Shown one piece after another: positions 1 to 9,449 of a stretch of 64,000 nucleotides of DNA; position 1 is the stretch's first letter, and the number at the start of each line of letters is the position of its first letter. A program made the position numbers and the translations under genes. Below the pieces are notes generated by a model, which was given only the letters and a program-made list of their open reading frames with translations, was not told where the DNA came from and ran no database searches. Origin of the DNA: Bacteroidota bacterium (GTDB taxonomy: Bacteria > Bacteroidota > Bacteroidia > B-17B0 > Aurantibacillaceae); the NCBI GenBank assembly GCA_018267475.1, contig JAFDYI010000004.1, positions 1 to 64,000 on the forward strand. Direction: 5' to 3'.

Positions 1-452
1 GCGAAGCATGTCGGTGGTTTTCTATAAGAAAAATCGCCTTTGAAAACCTCGCTTCTTTGCATACTTTCTTCTAAAGAAAGTATAAAAAAAAAGGAATTTG
101 GCGCTCCGGCAAGCTCAGCGCCCGTTGTAAAGAAAAAATCTTTTTACTTTCTTTTTCCTTAGATGAAAAAGAAACAAAAAATCAAGGCAAATCAATCTGC
201 CACGCACAAAGCCTAACGGCTCCGTGATTTGCCCGGCTTGCGCGCTGTTTTTTTTGTATTTAAACAAACGTGAGTGTTGCTTCTTTGCATAATTCTTTTA
301 AAGAAAGTATAAAGAAAAAGAAACTGGGTGCTTTAGCTCCGTGATTTGCCTGGCTTACGCGCTGTTTTTTTGGCATTCAAACAAACATGGATGTTGCTTC
401 TTTGCATAATTCTTTTAAAGAAAGTATAAAGAAAAGAATTTGTTGAAAAAAA
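1..452. repeat. Non-coding region with 117-bp-period direct repeats
   Basis: No credible gene is seen downstream of the meaB stop. Two near-identical blocks of about 100 bp begin with CTCCGTGATTTGCC at 220 and 337 and run to about 320 and 437, a period of 117 bp. Each contains GCTTCTTTGCATA (279-291 and 396-408) followed by a small dyad of the form TTCTTTTAAAGAA and a purine-rich tail. A third, partial copy lies at 51-90 with the fuller dyad CTTTCTTCTAAAGAAAG. The element is a dispersed intergenic repeat by appearance; no ORF or transposase is associated with it. The differences between copies suggest age rather than recent duplication. Confidence 0.7.
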
Positions 453-1430
453 TCACATAGCTGCAAAAAGCATTTGTATAGCATGGGTTACCGACAGCTT
501 TTCGTTTTGGAGCTGTTCTTTTATTTGTTGGTATTTTTCCAAAAAAAGCATATTGCTAAAAAACGAAGTCTGTATTTTTTCCTGAACCAAACGTTCAAAC
601 CAAAAAACAGTTTGTTGCTTTCTTTTTTTTTCAAAAAAACCATTGCTTTTGGCATGACGCACATACTTTTCAATCATATCATACACCTCCGCAATGCCTG
701 TATTTTCAGTGCTAGAGCACACTTTTGCTTCGGGTATCCAACCGCTTTCAGCAGGCGGAAATAGATGTAGAGCGCGTGCGTATTCTGCGCGTGCATTTTT
801 TGCTTTTTGAGTATTTGCACCATCTGCCTTAGTAATAGCTAAGCCATCGGCCATTTCCATAATACCGCGCTTTATGCCTTGCAACTCATCGCCGGCGCCC
901 GCCAACATTAAAAGCAAAAAGAAATCGCTGAGTTGGTGCACCTCGGTTTCACTTTGGCCTACGCCCACTGTTTCTATAATAATGTAATCAAAGCCGGCGG
1001 CTTCACAAAGTAAAATAGTTTCGCGGGTTTTATGAGCTACCCCGCCTAAGTTGCCTCCGCTGGGCGAAGGTCGTATAAAAACGTGGGGGGCTGTAGTCAA
1101 TTTTTCCATACGGGTTTTATCGCCCAAAATACTGCCTTTGCTAAGGGTACTGCTGGGGTCTATTGCTAGCACCGCTATTTTATGATTTTTTTGCAAGGCA
1201 ATGTGCCCAAAACATTCTATAAAGGTGCTTTTACCTACACCCGGAACGCCCGTAATGCCTAAGCGAATAGAGGTGCTACTATACGGTAAAATTTGCTCCA
1301 ATATTTGTGCGGCTAATTGCTGATGGGCGGGCTTATTCGACTCTACTAAGGTGATGGCACGTGCCAAAACAGGAATGTCTTGATTTAAAACCCCTTGTGC
1401 GTAATAGTTGGCATCTAACAAGCGACTCAT
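453..1430 (-). CDS. meaB: Methylmalonyl-CoA mutase-associated GTPase MeaB (ArgK family)
   Basis: This is a cytoplasmic G3E-type P-loop GTPase that protects and reloads adenosylcobalamin-dependent methylmalonyl-CoA mutase. The 325-residue length is normal for the family. The Walker A motif GVPGVGKST is at residues 61-69. A switch segment ETVGVGQSETEV is near residue 155, and a base-recognition motif TKADGAN near 200 stands in place of NKxD. The ATG at 1430 lies 38 nt after a TACTTTTG promoter octamer. The mutase subunits are not beside it, so the substrate enzyme must lie elsewhere. The family assignment is firm; the partner is inferred from the family. Confidence 0.93.
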   Translation of the reverse strand: MSRLLDANYYAQGVLNQDIPVLARAITLVESNKPAHQQLAAQILEQILPYSSTSIRLGITGVPGVGKSTFIECFGHIALQKNHKIAVLAIDPSSTLSKGSILGDKTRMEKLTTAPHVFIRPSPSGGNLGGVAHKTRETILLCEAAGFDYIIIETVGVGQSETEVHQLSDFFLLLMLAGAGDELQGIKRGIMEMADGLAITKADGANTQKAKNARAEYARALHLFPPAESGWIPEAKVCSSTENTGIAEVYDMIEKYVRHAKSNGFFEKKRKQQTVFWFERLVQEKIQTSFFSNMLFLEKYQQIKEQLQNEKLSVTHAIQMLFAAM

Positions 1431-1468
1431 ACCTATATTTATTTTTTTAGTATTCTAGTAGTATAGCC

Positions 1469-1476
1469 CAAAAGTA
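1469..1476 (-). promoter_or_regulatory. Putative -7 promoter element of meaB
   Basis: The minus strand reads TACTTTTG, a perfect match to the Bacteroidota sigma-A -7 consensus TAnnTTTG, 38 nt upstream of the meaB ATG. No -33 element was confirmed. Confidence 0.55.
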
Positions 1477-1516
1477 GGGAATAAAACGAAGTGCGCGTGT
1501 GTAATAAAAAATAATC

Positions 1517-4048
1517 TTATTTTTCTGAAGCATTATGAAGTTCTCTTAACCTATCTTCAAGTATTACAATATCTTTTATCAGTACTTCGCGCGCCTTAGA
1601 GCCTTCAAAAGGGCCTACTATGCCGGCAGCTTCTAATTGGTCTATAATACGGCCGGCGCGGTTATAGCCTAATTTTAATTTTCGTTGCAATAAAGAAGCT
1701 GAACCTTGTTGGTGTTGCACCACTATACGCGCCGCGTCGTCAAACATTTTGTCGCGCTCGCTCAAGTCGATATCTTCTATTCCCTCGGCGTTTTCATCTA
1801 CATATTCGGGTAATAAAAAGGCATCGCTGTATCCTCTTTGCGAGCCAATAAATTCCGTAATTTTTTCTATTTCGGGGGTATCCACAAAAGCACATTGTAT
1901 GCGTATTAAATCGCTACCGGTACTTAGCAACATATCTCCTTTTCCTATCAATTGTTCGGCTCCTCCGGCATCTAATATCGTACGGCTATCTATTTTTGAT
2001 GTAACCCTAAAGGCTATGCGTGCGGGGAAATTGGCTTTAATAACGCCTGTAATGATATTTACACTGGGGCGTTGTGTTGCAATAATTAAATGAATTCCTA
2101 CAGCCCTTGCTAATTGGGCAATTCGAGCAATAGGCATTTCTACTTCTTTGCCGGCTGTCATAATTAAGTCGGCAAACTCATCTACTACCAATACTATATA
2201 AGGTAGGTATTTATGCCCATCGTTCGGGTTTAATTTTCGTGAAATAAATTTAGCATTATATTCTTTTAATGTTCGCACGCCTGCATCTTGCAAAAGAGCA
2301 TATCGGTTATCCATCTCTATACACAAGGAGTTGAGGGTGTGCACTACTTTGGTGTTGTCGGTAATGATAGGGTCTTCGGCGTTGGGCAATTTAGCCAAGA
2401 AGTGACGTTCTATTTTGTTGTATAAGGTAAGCTCTACCTTTTTAGGATCAACCAACACAAATTTTATTTGCGAGGGGTGCTTTTTGTACAGTAAAGAAAC
2501 TAATACCGCATTAAGCCCTACCGACTTCCCTTGCCCGGTAGCCCCCGCCATTAAAAGGTGAGGCATTTTAGATAGGTCGGCAATGAAGGTTTCGTTGCTG
2601 ATGGTTTTTCCTAGTGCAATGGGTAAATCAAACGAAGAGTTTTGAAATTTTTCGGAAGATAAAATGTTGCGCATGGGTACCATCTCGGGGTTTTGGTTAG
2701 GCACCTCAATACCGATAGTGCCTCTGCCCGGTATAGGAGCAATAATACGAATGCCTAATGCAGCTAAGCTTAGTGCAATATCATCTTCTAAATTTTTTAT
2801 TTTGGATATACGCACACCGGCCGCCGGAATAATTTCGTAAAGGGTAACCGTAGGGCCAATGGTCGCTTTTATTTTTTCTATTTCAATACCGTAGTTGCGA
2901 AGTGTTTCAATAATTTTATTTTTATTTCCGTTAAGTTCCTCTTGACTAATGGTTGTTTCTATACTGCCGTAATCGTTAAGCAAACCCACATGCGGCATTT
3001 GATAAGATGCCAAATCAAGTTTTGGATCGTACTCTCCAAATTGCTCTACAATTTTTTTAGATAAGGTATCGTTGTCGGGCTCTAACTCTACGTTAATGGG
3101 CGCCGTTTTTTTTTCCTCTACTTCTTCTTTTGTGTTGGATATTTCTAAAGGAAAATCATCTGTTTCGTTACTCTGAATATTTTCTTCTGTATTTTCTATG
3201 ACCTCTTCTTGCTCTTTCTCCGCCTCGCTTTCTGCGTGCATATTCTCAAACAAAAATTTATTTCCTGTTCCTTTTTCTTCTATTTTAGGCTCTTCTGCCG
3301 GGGTTGTTTTCTCCTCTGTATTTTCTACCGAAGGGGCGGGTTCTTTTTTAGTAATTTTAAATACAATAAAAATAAATCCCATTAAACTAAGCGTTAGTAA
3401 CGATAATACCCCTGCGTTTCCTATAACATCTTGCAAAGCAGTGCTGATGATATAACCAAAACCTCCTCCTAAAAAAAACAGGTTATCACTAAAGATAAAA
3501 CCTAATATTACCGAGGCCCATATTACAATAAAAATTGATTTTACCCATAAGTACGAAGTAATCGTAATGTTTTTTTGAAATGCTTTGGCTATGCCTCCAA
3601 TAAGAAATAAAGGCACAAATAAAAAAGAAGAAACGCCAAACCATTTAAACATAAATAAATGCGAGAGCAGCGCGCCCATTTTACCGAACCAATTTTGTAC
3701 GCGCACATCGGCTGAAAAAAGGTAAGACGATGGGGCCACTACTTTATCTTGGTCGGCCTGCCAGGTAAATAAATAAGAAGTACACGCTACCCCGATATAG
3801 ATGGCAATAAAAATATAAAACAAACCGATGATGCGCTGGGTTTGTTCGGCTTTAAAAAAAAGTACTATATTTTTTACGCGCTCGGAAAGAGGTATTTTGG
3901 TCGCTGTTTTGCTGTTTGTTTTTTTTTCGCTGCTTTTTTTAGGTGGTTTTAAATCCGACACGTCTTCCATTGCAGGAATTTCGTCGGCTTTATTATCCTG
4001 CGTTGTAGGGGGTATTCGTAATCTATTTCGTTTTATTTCTTCGGCCAT
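1517..4048 (-). CDS. ftsK: DNA translocase FtsK
   Basis: This is a septum-anchored ATPase that pumps chromosome termini across the closing division septum and activates XerCD at dif. The protein has 843 residues. A lysine-rich N-terminus is followed by four to five membrane segments (about 70-235), then an acidic Glu-rich linker (about 240-340). The translocase motor carries Walker A GATGQGKSV near residue 501 and Walker B VVDEFADLI near 625. A C-terminal winged-helix gamma domain (about 775-843) reads KOPS sites. The length and domain order are those of Bacteroidota FtsK/SpoIIIE. The ATG at 4048 is only 9 nt from a TACTTTTG element, so the leader is very short. Confidence 0.96.
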   Translation of the reverse strand: MAEEIKRNRLRIPPTTQDNKADEIPAMEDVSDLKPPKKSSEKKTNSKTATKIPLSERVKNIVLFFKAEQTQRIIGLFYIFIAIYIGVACTSYLFTWQADQDKVVAPSSYLFSADVRVQNWFGKMGALLSHLFMFKWFGVSSFLFVPLFLIGGIAKAFQKNITITSYLWVKSIFIVIWASVILGFIFSDNLFFLGGGFGYIISTALQDVIGNAGVLSLLTLSLMGFIFIVFKITKKEPAPSVENTEEKTTPAEEPKIEEKGTGNKFLFENMHAESEAEKEQEEVIENTEENIQSNETDDFPLEISNTKEEVEEKKTAPINVELEPDNDTLSKKIVEQFGEYDPKLDLASYQMPHVGLLNDYGSIETTISQEELNGNKNKIIETLRNYGIEIEKIKATIGPTVTLYEIIPAAGVRISKIKNLEDDIALSLAALGIRIIAPIPGRGTIGIEVPNQNPEMVPMRNILSSEKFQNSSFDLPIALGKTISNETFIADLSKMPHLLMAGATGQGKSVGLNAVLVSLLYKKHPSQIKFVLVDPKKVELTLYNKIERHFLAKLPNAEDPIITDNTKVVHTLNSLCIEMDNRYALLQDAGVRTLKEYNAKFISRKLNPNDGHKYLPYIVLVVDEFADLIMTAGKEVEMPIARIAQLARAVGIHLIIATQRPSVNIITGVIKANFPARIAFRVTSKIDSRTILDAGGAEQLIGKGDMLLSTGSDLIRIQCAFVDTPEIEKITEFIGSQRGYSDAFLLPEYVDENAEGIEDIDLSERDKMFDDAARIVVQHQQGSASLLQRKLKLGYNRAGRIIDQLEAAGIVGPFEGSKAREVLIKDIVILEDRLRELHNASEK

Positions 4049-4057
4049 AGCTTATAG

Positions 4058-4065
4058 CAAAAGTA
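4058..4065 (-). promoter_or_regulatory. Putative -7 promoter element of ftsK
   Basis: TACTTTTG on the minus strand matches TAnnTTTG and sits 9 nt before the ftsK ATG. The transcript would carry only about five leader nucleotides. Confidence 0.55.
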
Positions 4066-4196
4066 CGCTGTGTAAGAGGCACACAACAGGCTTGTTCTGT
4101 ATAGTTTTGCACGATGCGGTGTTTAAAAAAATGGGGAATCCTATGAGGTGTTTTATCCGCGAAAAACGCCTTTTTGTAAACAAAGAAGGTGTTTTT

Positions 4197-5009
4197 TTAC
4201 ATTTCTTCAATCAATGTTTTCATAATAAGAGTCATCTTAGGCTCTTGAGTGGCCGCTACTTTTTGTACATCTTCATGGGTGGTTTTTTGTATTTTTCCGG
4301 GTACGCCTAAATCGGTGCAAATGCTAATAGCAAAACAAGGGATGTTCATGTGTCGGGCCACAATTACTTCGGGTACGGTGCTCATACCCACGGCATCGCC
4401 GCCAATAGCGTGTATGTATTTATATTCGGCAGGTGTTTCAAGGGTGGGGCCTGTTAAGCCTACATACACTCCCTCCGATATCTTGATGCGATGACGCGCT
4501 GCTATTTCTTTTGCTTTTTTTATTAAAGCCGCATCGTAAGGCTCGCTCATATCCGGAAAGCGCGTACCCAATTCCTGTATATTTTTTCCTATGAGCGGGT
4601 TGGGAAATAAATTAACGTGGTCGTTAATAATCATAATTTCACCTATATCAAAATGGTGGTTTACCCCACCGCTTGCATTAGAAAGAAAGAGTGTTTTGAT
4701 GCCCAAAAACTTCATTACCCGCACCGGAAACGTTACTTGCTGCATGGTATAGCCTTCGTAATAATGAAAGCGCCCTTGCATGGCCACTATTTTTTTCCCG
4801 CCTAATGTGCCAAAAATTAATTTGCCGCTATGCCCCTCAACTGTGCTAATGGGAAAATTGGGAATGTTCTCATAAGGAAGACTGTATTCTATCTTTATTT
4901 CTTTCACCAATCCGCCCAATCCGGTACCGAGTATAATGCCTATTTCAGGGGTAAAATGATGCGTTTGTTTATGAATATCTTCGGTGGTAAATTTTATTTG
5001 CTCTAACAT
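4197..5009 (-). CDS. Purine nucleoside phosphorylase I (PNP family)
   Basis: This cytosolic trimeric PNP cleaves inosine and guanosine with phosphate to base plus ribose-1-phosphate for purine salvage. The phosphate-binding GTGLGG loop lies near residues 26-31. Further family segments are GRFHYYEGY, the NASGGVN base-site region and GMSTVPE. Starting at ATG 5009 (MLEQIKF) gives about 270 residues, the usual length. A longer in-frame extension to 5057 lies wholly inside lpxK and lacks similarity to family N-termini. The gene overlaps the end of lpxK by 41 bp, so it is probably translated from the same mRNA. The family is certain; the hexosyl-base preference is inferred. Confidence 0.93.
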   Translation of the reverse strand: MLEQIKFTTEDIHKQTHHFTPEIGIILGTGLGGLVKEIKIEYSLPYENIPNFPISTVEGHSGKLIFGTLGGKKIVAMQGRFHYYEGYTMQQVTFPVRVMKFLGIKTLFLSNASGGVNHHFDIGEIMIINDHVNLFPNPLIGKNIQELGTRFPDMSEPYDAALIKKAKEIAARHRIKISEGVYVGLTGPTLETPAEYKYIHAIGGDAVGMSTVPEVIVARHMNIPCFAISICTDLGVPGKIQKTTHEDVQKVAATQEPKMTLIMKTLIEEM

Positions 5010-6048
5010 ACTTTTGTATTTGTTCGTTAAACTCGGTTGTTTTATTTTTAAAATCAATTTCTATAGGGAGCGCAAAAATAGGAAAGTCTTTCCATTCGCT
5101 TTCAAAAGATTTGAGGCGCATGGCATCTTTTTCGGTAGTAATAATAATTTTATTCTCAACTTCTATTTGGATAAATTTTTCTTTTATGTTTTTTATATCT
5201 TCTTGGGTAAAATGGTGGTGATCCGAAAAACGCTGATGTATTACCCCACCTGCATATTCTTTTATGTAGGTATATAAGGGTTGCGGGTTGGCTATACCGG
5301 TTATTAGCAGTACGCCATATCGGTATAAGTGCATGGGGATATTAAAAATTTCGGTTTTATCAAAAATAGAATATAGGGTGCCGTACTTTATATAAGAAAA
5401 ATACAAACTCTGATACGGTCGTACGTTTATTTCTTTTATCACCCCTCGTATATCAACGGGCGTGGCGTGTTCGGGTGTTTTTGTTACTATAATAATGTCG
5501 GCACGTAAGTATCCTTTTTTCTGTTCGCGCAAGCGGCCGGCGGGCAACAACATATCGTTACAAAACAGATTAGAGTACTCGGTTAAAAGAATGTTGAGAC
5601 CGCATTTTAACTGGCGATGCTGAAAGGCATCGTCTAACAAAACAATATCTACATTTTTTTGTTCCAGTATTTTCTTTATTCCCTTTACCCGATTTTCATC
5701 AACTGCTACCATGGTGTTAGGAAATTTTTGTTTTATCTGCAAAGGCTCGTCGCCGCTTCTAGTAGGCAAGGTATCCACACTTACTTCTAAAAAGCCGGAG
5801 GTGTGGCGCTTATACCCTCTGCTTAACGCCGCTAAGCTGTACTCTTTTTCTAGCAAACGAATAAGGTATTCGGTGTGAGGTGTTTTCCCCGCCCCGCCTG
5901 CTATTAAGTTGCCAACGCAAATAGTCTTCACCTCGTCAAATGACGTTTGTTTTAATACTTTCGTATCAAACAACACGTTGCGCAGCCACGTTACCGAACC
6001 GTAAAGTATAGAAATAGGCCACAACAATATACGTACAAAACCATTCAC
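4969..6048 (-). CDS. lpxK: Tetraacyldisaccharide 4'-kinase LpxK
   Basis: This is an inner-membrane-associated kinase that phosphorylates the 4' position of lipid A disaccharide in the Raetz pathway. The N-terminal hydrophobic stretch (residues 1-25, starting MNGFVRILLWP) anchors it. A P-loop variant GNLIAGGAGKTPHTEYLI lies near residues 46-63, and DDAFQHR near 140 is the characteristic LpxK motif. The 359-residue length is typical. The start codon is GTG at 6048, chosen because the N-terminus matches the family and no ATG is nearby. A near-consensus TAGATTTT lies only 4 nt before it, suggesting an almost leaderless mRNA. It ends inside the start of the PNP gene. Confidence 0.94.
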   Translation of the reverse strand: MNGFVRILLWPISILYGSVTWLRNVLFDTKVLKQTSFDEVKTICVGNLIAGGAGKTPHTEYLIRLLEKEYSLAALSRGYKRHTSGFLEVSVDTLPTRSGDEPLQIKQKFPNTMVAVDENRVKGIKKILEQKNVDIVLLDDAFQHRQLKCGLNILLTEYSNLFCNDMLLPAGRLREQKKGYLRADIIIVTKTPEHATPVDIRGVIKEINVRPYQSLYFSYIKYGTLYSIFDKTEIFNIPMHLYRYGVLLITGIANPQPLYTYIKEYAGGVIHQRFSDHHHFTQEDIKNIKEKFIQIEVENKIIITTEKDAMRLKSFESEWKDFPIFALPIEIDFKNKTTEFNEQIQKYVRANKIYHRRYS

Positions 6049-6084
6049 AGTAAAAATCTATGCGGTAAATATAAAAATTTTTTT

Positions 6085-6092
6085 TACTTTTG
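6085..6092 (+). promoter_or_regulatory. Putative -7 promoter of the HEAT-like gene
   Basis: TACTTTTG on the plus strand is a perfect TAnnTTTG element 55 nt before the ATG at 6148. It lies in the divergent region shared with lpxK. Confidence 0.5.
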
Positions 6093-6147
6093 AAAGGTGT
6101 TTTCCCACACAAAACACGTTTTTACCTAAAATTAAAAAGTCAAACCG

Positions 6148-6645
6148 ATGAACGAAAACGAAGATAAGCTACCCAGCATAGAAGATATAGCCCAACAAAT
6201 AAAGGAAAGCGAGGTTGCGCCCGATACCGATAAGGCAGAAACCAGTACCCAACAACTGATAGCTTTGCTAAGCTCGCACGACCACAACCATAAAGATGCC
6301 GGCTTAGAGCTTTTGAAAAACGAAAAAAGCATTCCTTTTTTAATAGATGCTATTACCCAAACTGCCGAAAAAAAGCAAAAAGCCGTACTGATAGCGGCCT
6401 GCTGGGAAAGCGGCCTGGATTTTAAAGGGAACGAAGCCTTTTTTACCTCTTTAGCACTGGATATCGATATGTTTGTTTCTTTAGAAGCCATTACCGTGTT
6501 AGATACCATGGATATAGAACTTGCAACCGCAAAAAATATTACCGCGCAAATAAGCGATGCAGCCCTGTTAAAACATCCCAATAAAGATATGTTACTGGAT
6601 TTTAAAAACAACTTGCTCGAAAAAATACAAGAAGCCGGCACCTAA
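6148..6645 (+). CDS. HEAT-repeat-like hypothetical protein
   Basis: The function is not recognised. The 165-residue acidic protein has no signal peptide or membrane segment, so it is probably cytoplasmic. From about residue 35 it consists of short amphipathic helices in HEAT-like pairs (LIALLSSHDHNHKDAGLELL, then IPFLIDAITQT, then KAVLIAACWESG), suggesting a small alpha-solenoid that binds another protein. It has its own promoter and lies between lpxK (divergent) and clpB (same strand, 141 nt away). A long antisense reading frame covers it, but its composition is that of a shadow. A link to ClpB is possible from position only. Confidence 0.75.
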   Translation: MNENEDKLPSIEDIAQQIKESEVAPDTDKAETSTQQLIALLSSHDHNHKDAGLELLKNEKSIPFLIDAITQTAEKKQKAVLIAACWESGLDFKGNEAFFTSLALDIDMFVSLEAITVLDTMDIELATAKNITAQISDAALLKHPNKDMLLDFKNNLLEKIQEAGT

Positions 6646-6786
6646 ACAACTTGCGAAATACGGCAAAACGACTTTTTTTCATAAAAAAACAAGTCAATTA
6701 GTCGTGAAAAAATTTTTTTTACGACAAAATTTCTTCTATTTTGTATTGGGCTTTTTATTGCTATGTTTCTTGTAAAATAATATACG

Positions 6787-9423
6787 ATGAACTTCAATAA
6801 TTTCACCATAAAATCGCAAGAGGCCGTTCAACAGGCGGTAACTCTAGCCACCATCAACGGGCAACAAGCTATTGAAAACGGGCATTTGCTCAAAGCCATT
6901 TTAGAACTAGACAAAAGTGTAACTCCTTTTATTTTTAAAAAACTGGGTATTAACGAACAGGTGTTTTCAAAAACCATTGAAAGCATCGTGCACTCGTACC
7001 CAAAAGTAAGCGGGGGACAGCCTTATTTGTCCACCGCAGCCAACCAAACCGTGGCCAAAGCCACCGCTTATGCACAAGAATTTAAAGACGAATTTGTTTC
7101 TATAGAACACCTCCTGTTAGGCATTTTAGCAGGGAACGGCAGTGTTTCTAAAATGATGAAAGATATTGGATTTACCGAGAAAGACCTGAAAGCCGCCATA
7201 AAAGAATTGCGCAAAGGCGAACGAGTTACCAGCCAGAGTCAAGAAGAAACCTACAACTCTTTAAACAAATACGCCATACATCTTAATGAACAAGCGCGCA
7301 AAGGCAAGCTAGACCCCGTTATTGGACGCGATGAAGAAATACGCCGCGTATTGCAAATACTTTCACGACGCACAAAAAACAATCCTATTTTAGTAGGTGA
7401 ACCCGGGGTAGGTAAAACAGCCATTGCCGAAGGCTTGGCACATCGCATCAACGATGGCGACGTGCCCGAAAACTTAAAGAGCAAACAAATATTTTCACTA
7501 GATATGGGAGCCCTTATTGCGGGCGCTAAATACAAAGGCGAGTTTGAAGAGCGTTTAAAAGCTGTAGTAAAAGAAGTAACATCTTCTAATGGCGATATTA
7601 TTTTGTTTATCGATGAAATACATACTCTAATTGGAGCCGGCGCCAGCGGCGATGGCGCTATGGACGCAGCCAACATACTAAAACCGGCTTTAGCACGAGG
7701 CGAATTGCGCGCGATAGGAGCTACCACCCTAAACGAATATCAAAAATATATCGAAAAAGATAAAGCCCTTGAACGCCGTTTTCAAAAAGTGTTGGTAGAT
7801 GAGCCTTCGGCAGAAGATGCCATATCTATTCTTCGTGGAATTAAGGAGAAATACGAGGCGCATCACAAAGTACGTATAAAAGATGAGGCCATCATTGCCG
7901 CGGTGGAACTTTCGCAACGATATATATCCGACCGGTTTTTGCCCGACAAAGCCATTGATTTAGTAGATGAAGCAGCCTCTAAATTGCGTATGCAAATAAA
8001 TTCTAAACCTATAGAACTAGATGCAGCCGACAGAAAAATCATGCAACTAGAAATTGAACGAGAGGCTATGAAGCGCGAAGGCGAATCAAAAAAAGTAGAA
8101 GAACTAAACCGCGAATTGGCCGACTTGAACGACGAACGGAAAGTTCTTACAGCACGCTGGCAAGGAGAAAAAGAATTGATAGACCAGGTACAAAAACTAA
8201 AACTTTCTATAGAGCAATACAAACAAGAGGCCAACAGCGCCGAAAAAAATGGCGACTACGGAAAAGTAGCCGAAATACGCTATGGCAAAATAAAAGAAGC
8301 CGAAGTACAGTTGAATGAGTTTGAAAAAAAATTAACCGATACCAAAGCCAGTGGCAGTCAGTTAGTAAAAGAAGAAGTAGATAGCGAAGATATTGCCGAC
8401 GTTATCAGCGCATGGACAGGCGTTCCGGTAACGAAAATGCTGCAAAGCGATAAAGAAAAGTTGTTGCACTTAGAAGAAGAATTGCATAAACGAGTGGTAG
8501 GACAAAATGAAGCTATAGAGAGTATTGCCGATGCAGTACGTCGCAGCCGGGCGGGCTTGCAAGATGCTAAGCGCCCTATAGGATCTTTTATTTTTTTAGG
8601 AACTACCGGGGTAGGAAAAACCGAATTAGCAAAAGCCTTGGCTGAAATTTTATTTAACAATGAAAACGCCATGACACGTATTGATATGAGCGAGTATCAA
8701 GAACGGCACAGTGTAAGTCGCTTAATAGGAGCCCCTCCGGGCTATGTAGGTTATGAAGAGGGCGGGCAGCTAACCGAAGCGGTACGCCGAAAACCATATA
8801 GCGTAATTCTATTAGATGAAATAGAAAAAGCACACCCCGATACCTTCAATATTTTACTGCAAGTGCTTGACGATGGGCGTTTAACCGACAACAAAGGTCG
8901 CGTAGTAAATTTTAAAAACACCATTATCATCATGACCTCTAATATAGGTTCGCACATTATACAAGAAAATTTTGAGCATTTTGATGAAAAAAATAAAAAC
9001 AGCATACTTGCTAAAACAAAAGTAGAACTGTTTGAGTTGCTAAAAAAATCCATTCGCCCTGAATTTTTAAACCGTATAGACGAAGTTATTATGTTTGAGC
9101 CTTTATCCAGAGAATATATGAATGATATTGTGCGCATACAATTAGATAGCATCATTAAAAATTTACAAACACAAGACATAAAAATGACGGCCACCCACGA
9201 GGCTATAGATAGAATTGCCCAGTTGGGCTTTGACCCTCAGTTTGGCGCGCGCCCCGTAAAACGCGTAATACAAAGACAAGTACTTAACGAGTTATCTAAA
9301 CAAATTCTATCCGACAAAATAGTGAAAGATAAAGAGATTGTGTTGGATTGTTTTGATAATAATCTTGTATTTAGAAACAAGGCCGAAAAACCGGTTTCTA
9401 AAAAAGAAAAAAGCAATACTTAG
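6787..9423 (+). CDS. clpB: ATP-dependent chaperone ClpB
   Basis: This is a hexameric AAA+ disaggregase that, with DnaK, pulls polypeptides out of aggregates in the cytosol. The N-terminal Clp repeat domain covers residues 1-150. NBD1 has Walker [10 protein letters not shown] near 206. A coiled-coil middle domain (about 410-530) is the part that separates ClpB from ClpA and ClpC. NBD2 has Walker [10 protein letters not shown] near 604, followed by the C-terminal D2-small domain. The full length of 878 residues is normal. The upstream region contains TATGTTTC near 6764, a weak -7 match. No CIRCE-type inverted repeat was seen. Confidence 0.97.
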   Translation: MNFNNFTIKSQEAVQQAVTLATINGQQAIENGHLLKAILELDKSVTPFIFKKLGINEQVFSKTIESIVHSYPKVSGGQPYLSTAANQTVAKATAYAQEFKDEFVSIEHLLLGILAGNGSVSKMMKDIGFTEKDLKAAIKELRKGERVTSQSQEETYNSLNKYAIHLNEQARKGKLDPVIGRDEEIRRVLQILSRRTKNNPILVGEPGVGKTAIAEGLAHRINDGDVPENLKSKQIFSLDMGALIAGAKYKGEFEERLKAVVKEVTSSNGDIILFIDEIHTLIGAGASGDGAMDAANILKPALARGELRAIGATTLNEYQKYIEKDKALERRFQKVLVDEPSAEDAISILRGIKEKYEAHHKVRIKDEAIIAAVELSQRYISDRFLPDKAIDLVDEAASKLRMQINSKPIELDAADRKIMQLEIEREAMKREGESKKVEELNRELADLNDERKVLTARWQGEKELIDQVQKLKLSIEQYKQEANSAEKNGDYGKVAEIRYGKIKEAEVQLNEFEKKLTDTKASGSQLVKEEVDSEDIADVISAWTGVPVTKMLQSDKEKLLHLEEELHKRVVGQNEAIESIADAVRRSRAGLQDAKRPIGSFIFLGTTGVGKTELAKALAEILFNNENAMTRIDMSEYQERHSVSRLIGAPPGYVGYEEGGQLTEAVRRKPYSVILLDEIEKAHPDTFNILLQVLDDGRLTDNKGRVVNFKNTIIIMTSNIGSHIIQENFEHFDEKNKNSILAKTKVELFELLKKSIRPEFLNRIDEVIMFEPLSREYMNDIVRIQLDSIIKNLQTQDIKMTATHEAIDRIAQLGFDPQFGARPVKRVIQRQVLNELSKQILSDKIVKDKEIVLDCFDNNLVFRNKAEKPVSKKEKSNT

Positions 9424-9449
9424 ATAACGCTTTTTGTAAAAGAGAAAAA

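Noticed and set aside
1-452. Possible CRISPR array from the direct repeats
   Set aside because: Only two to three copies, about 100 bp each, with no short regular spacers and no cas genes.
6132-6641. Long antisense reading frame opposite the HEAT-like gene
   Set aside because: Ser/Phe-rich composition typical of a shadow frame, no promoter, and the plus-strand frame has a promoter and normal composition.
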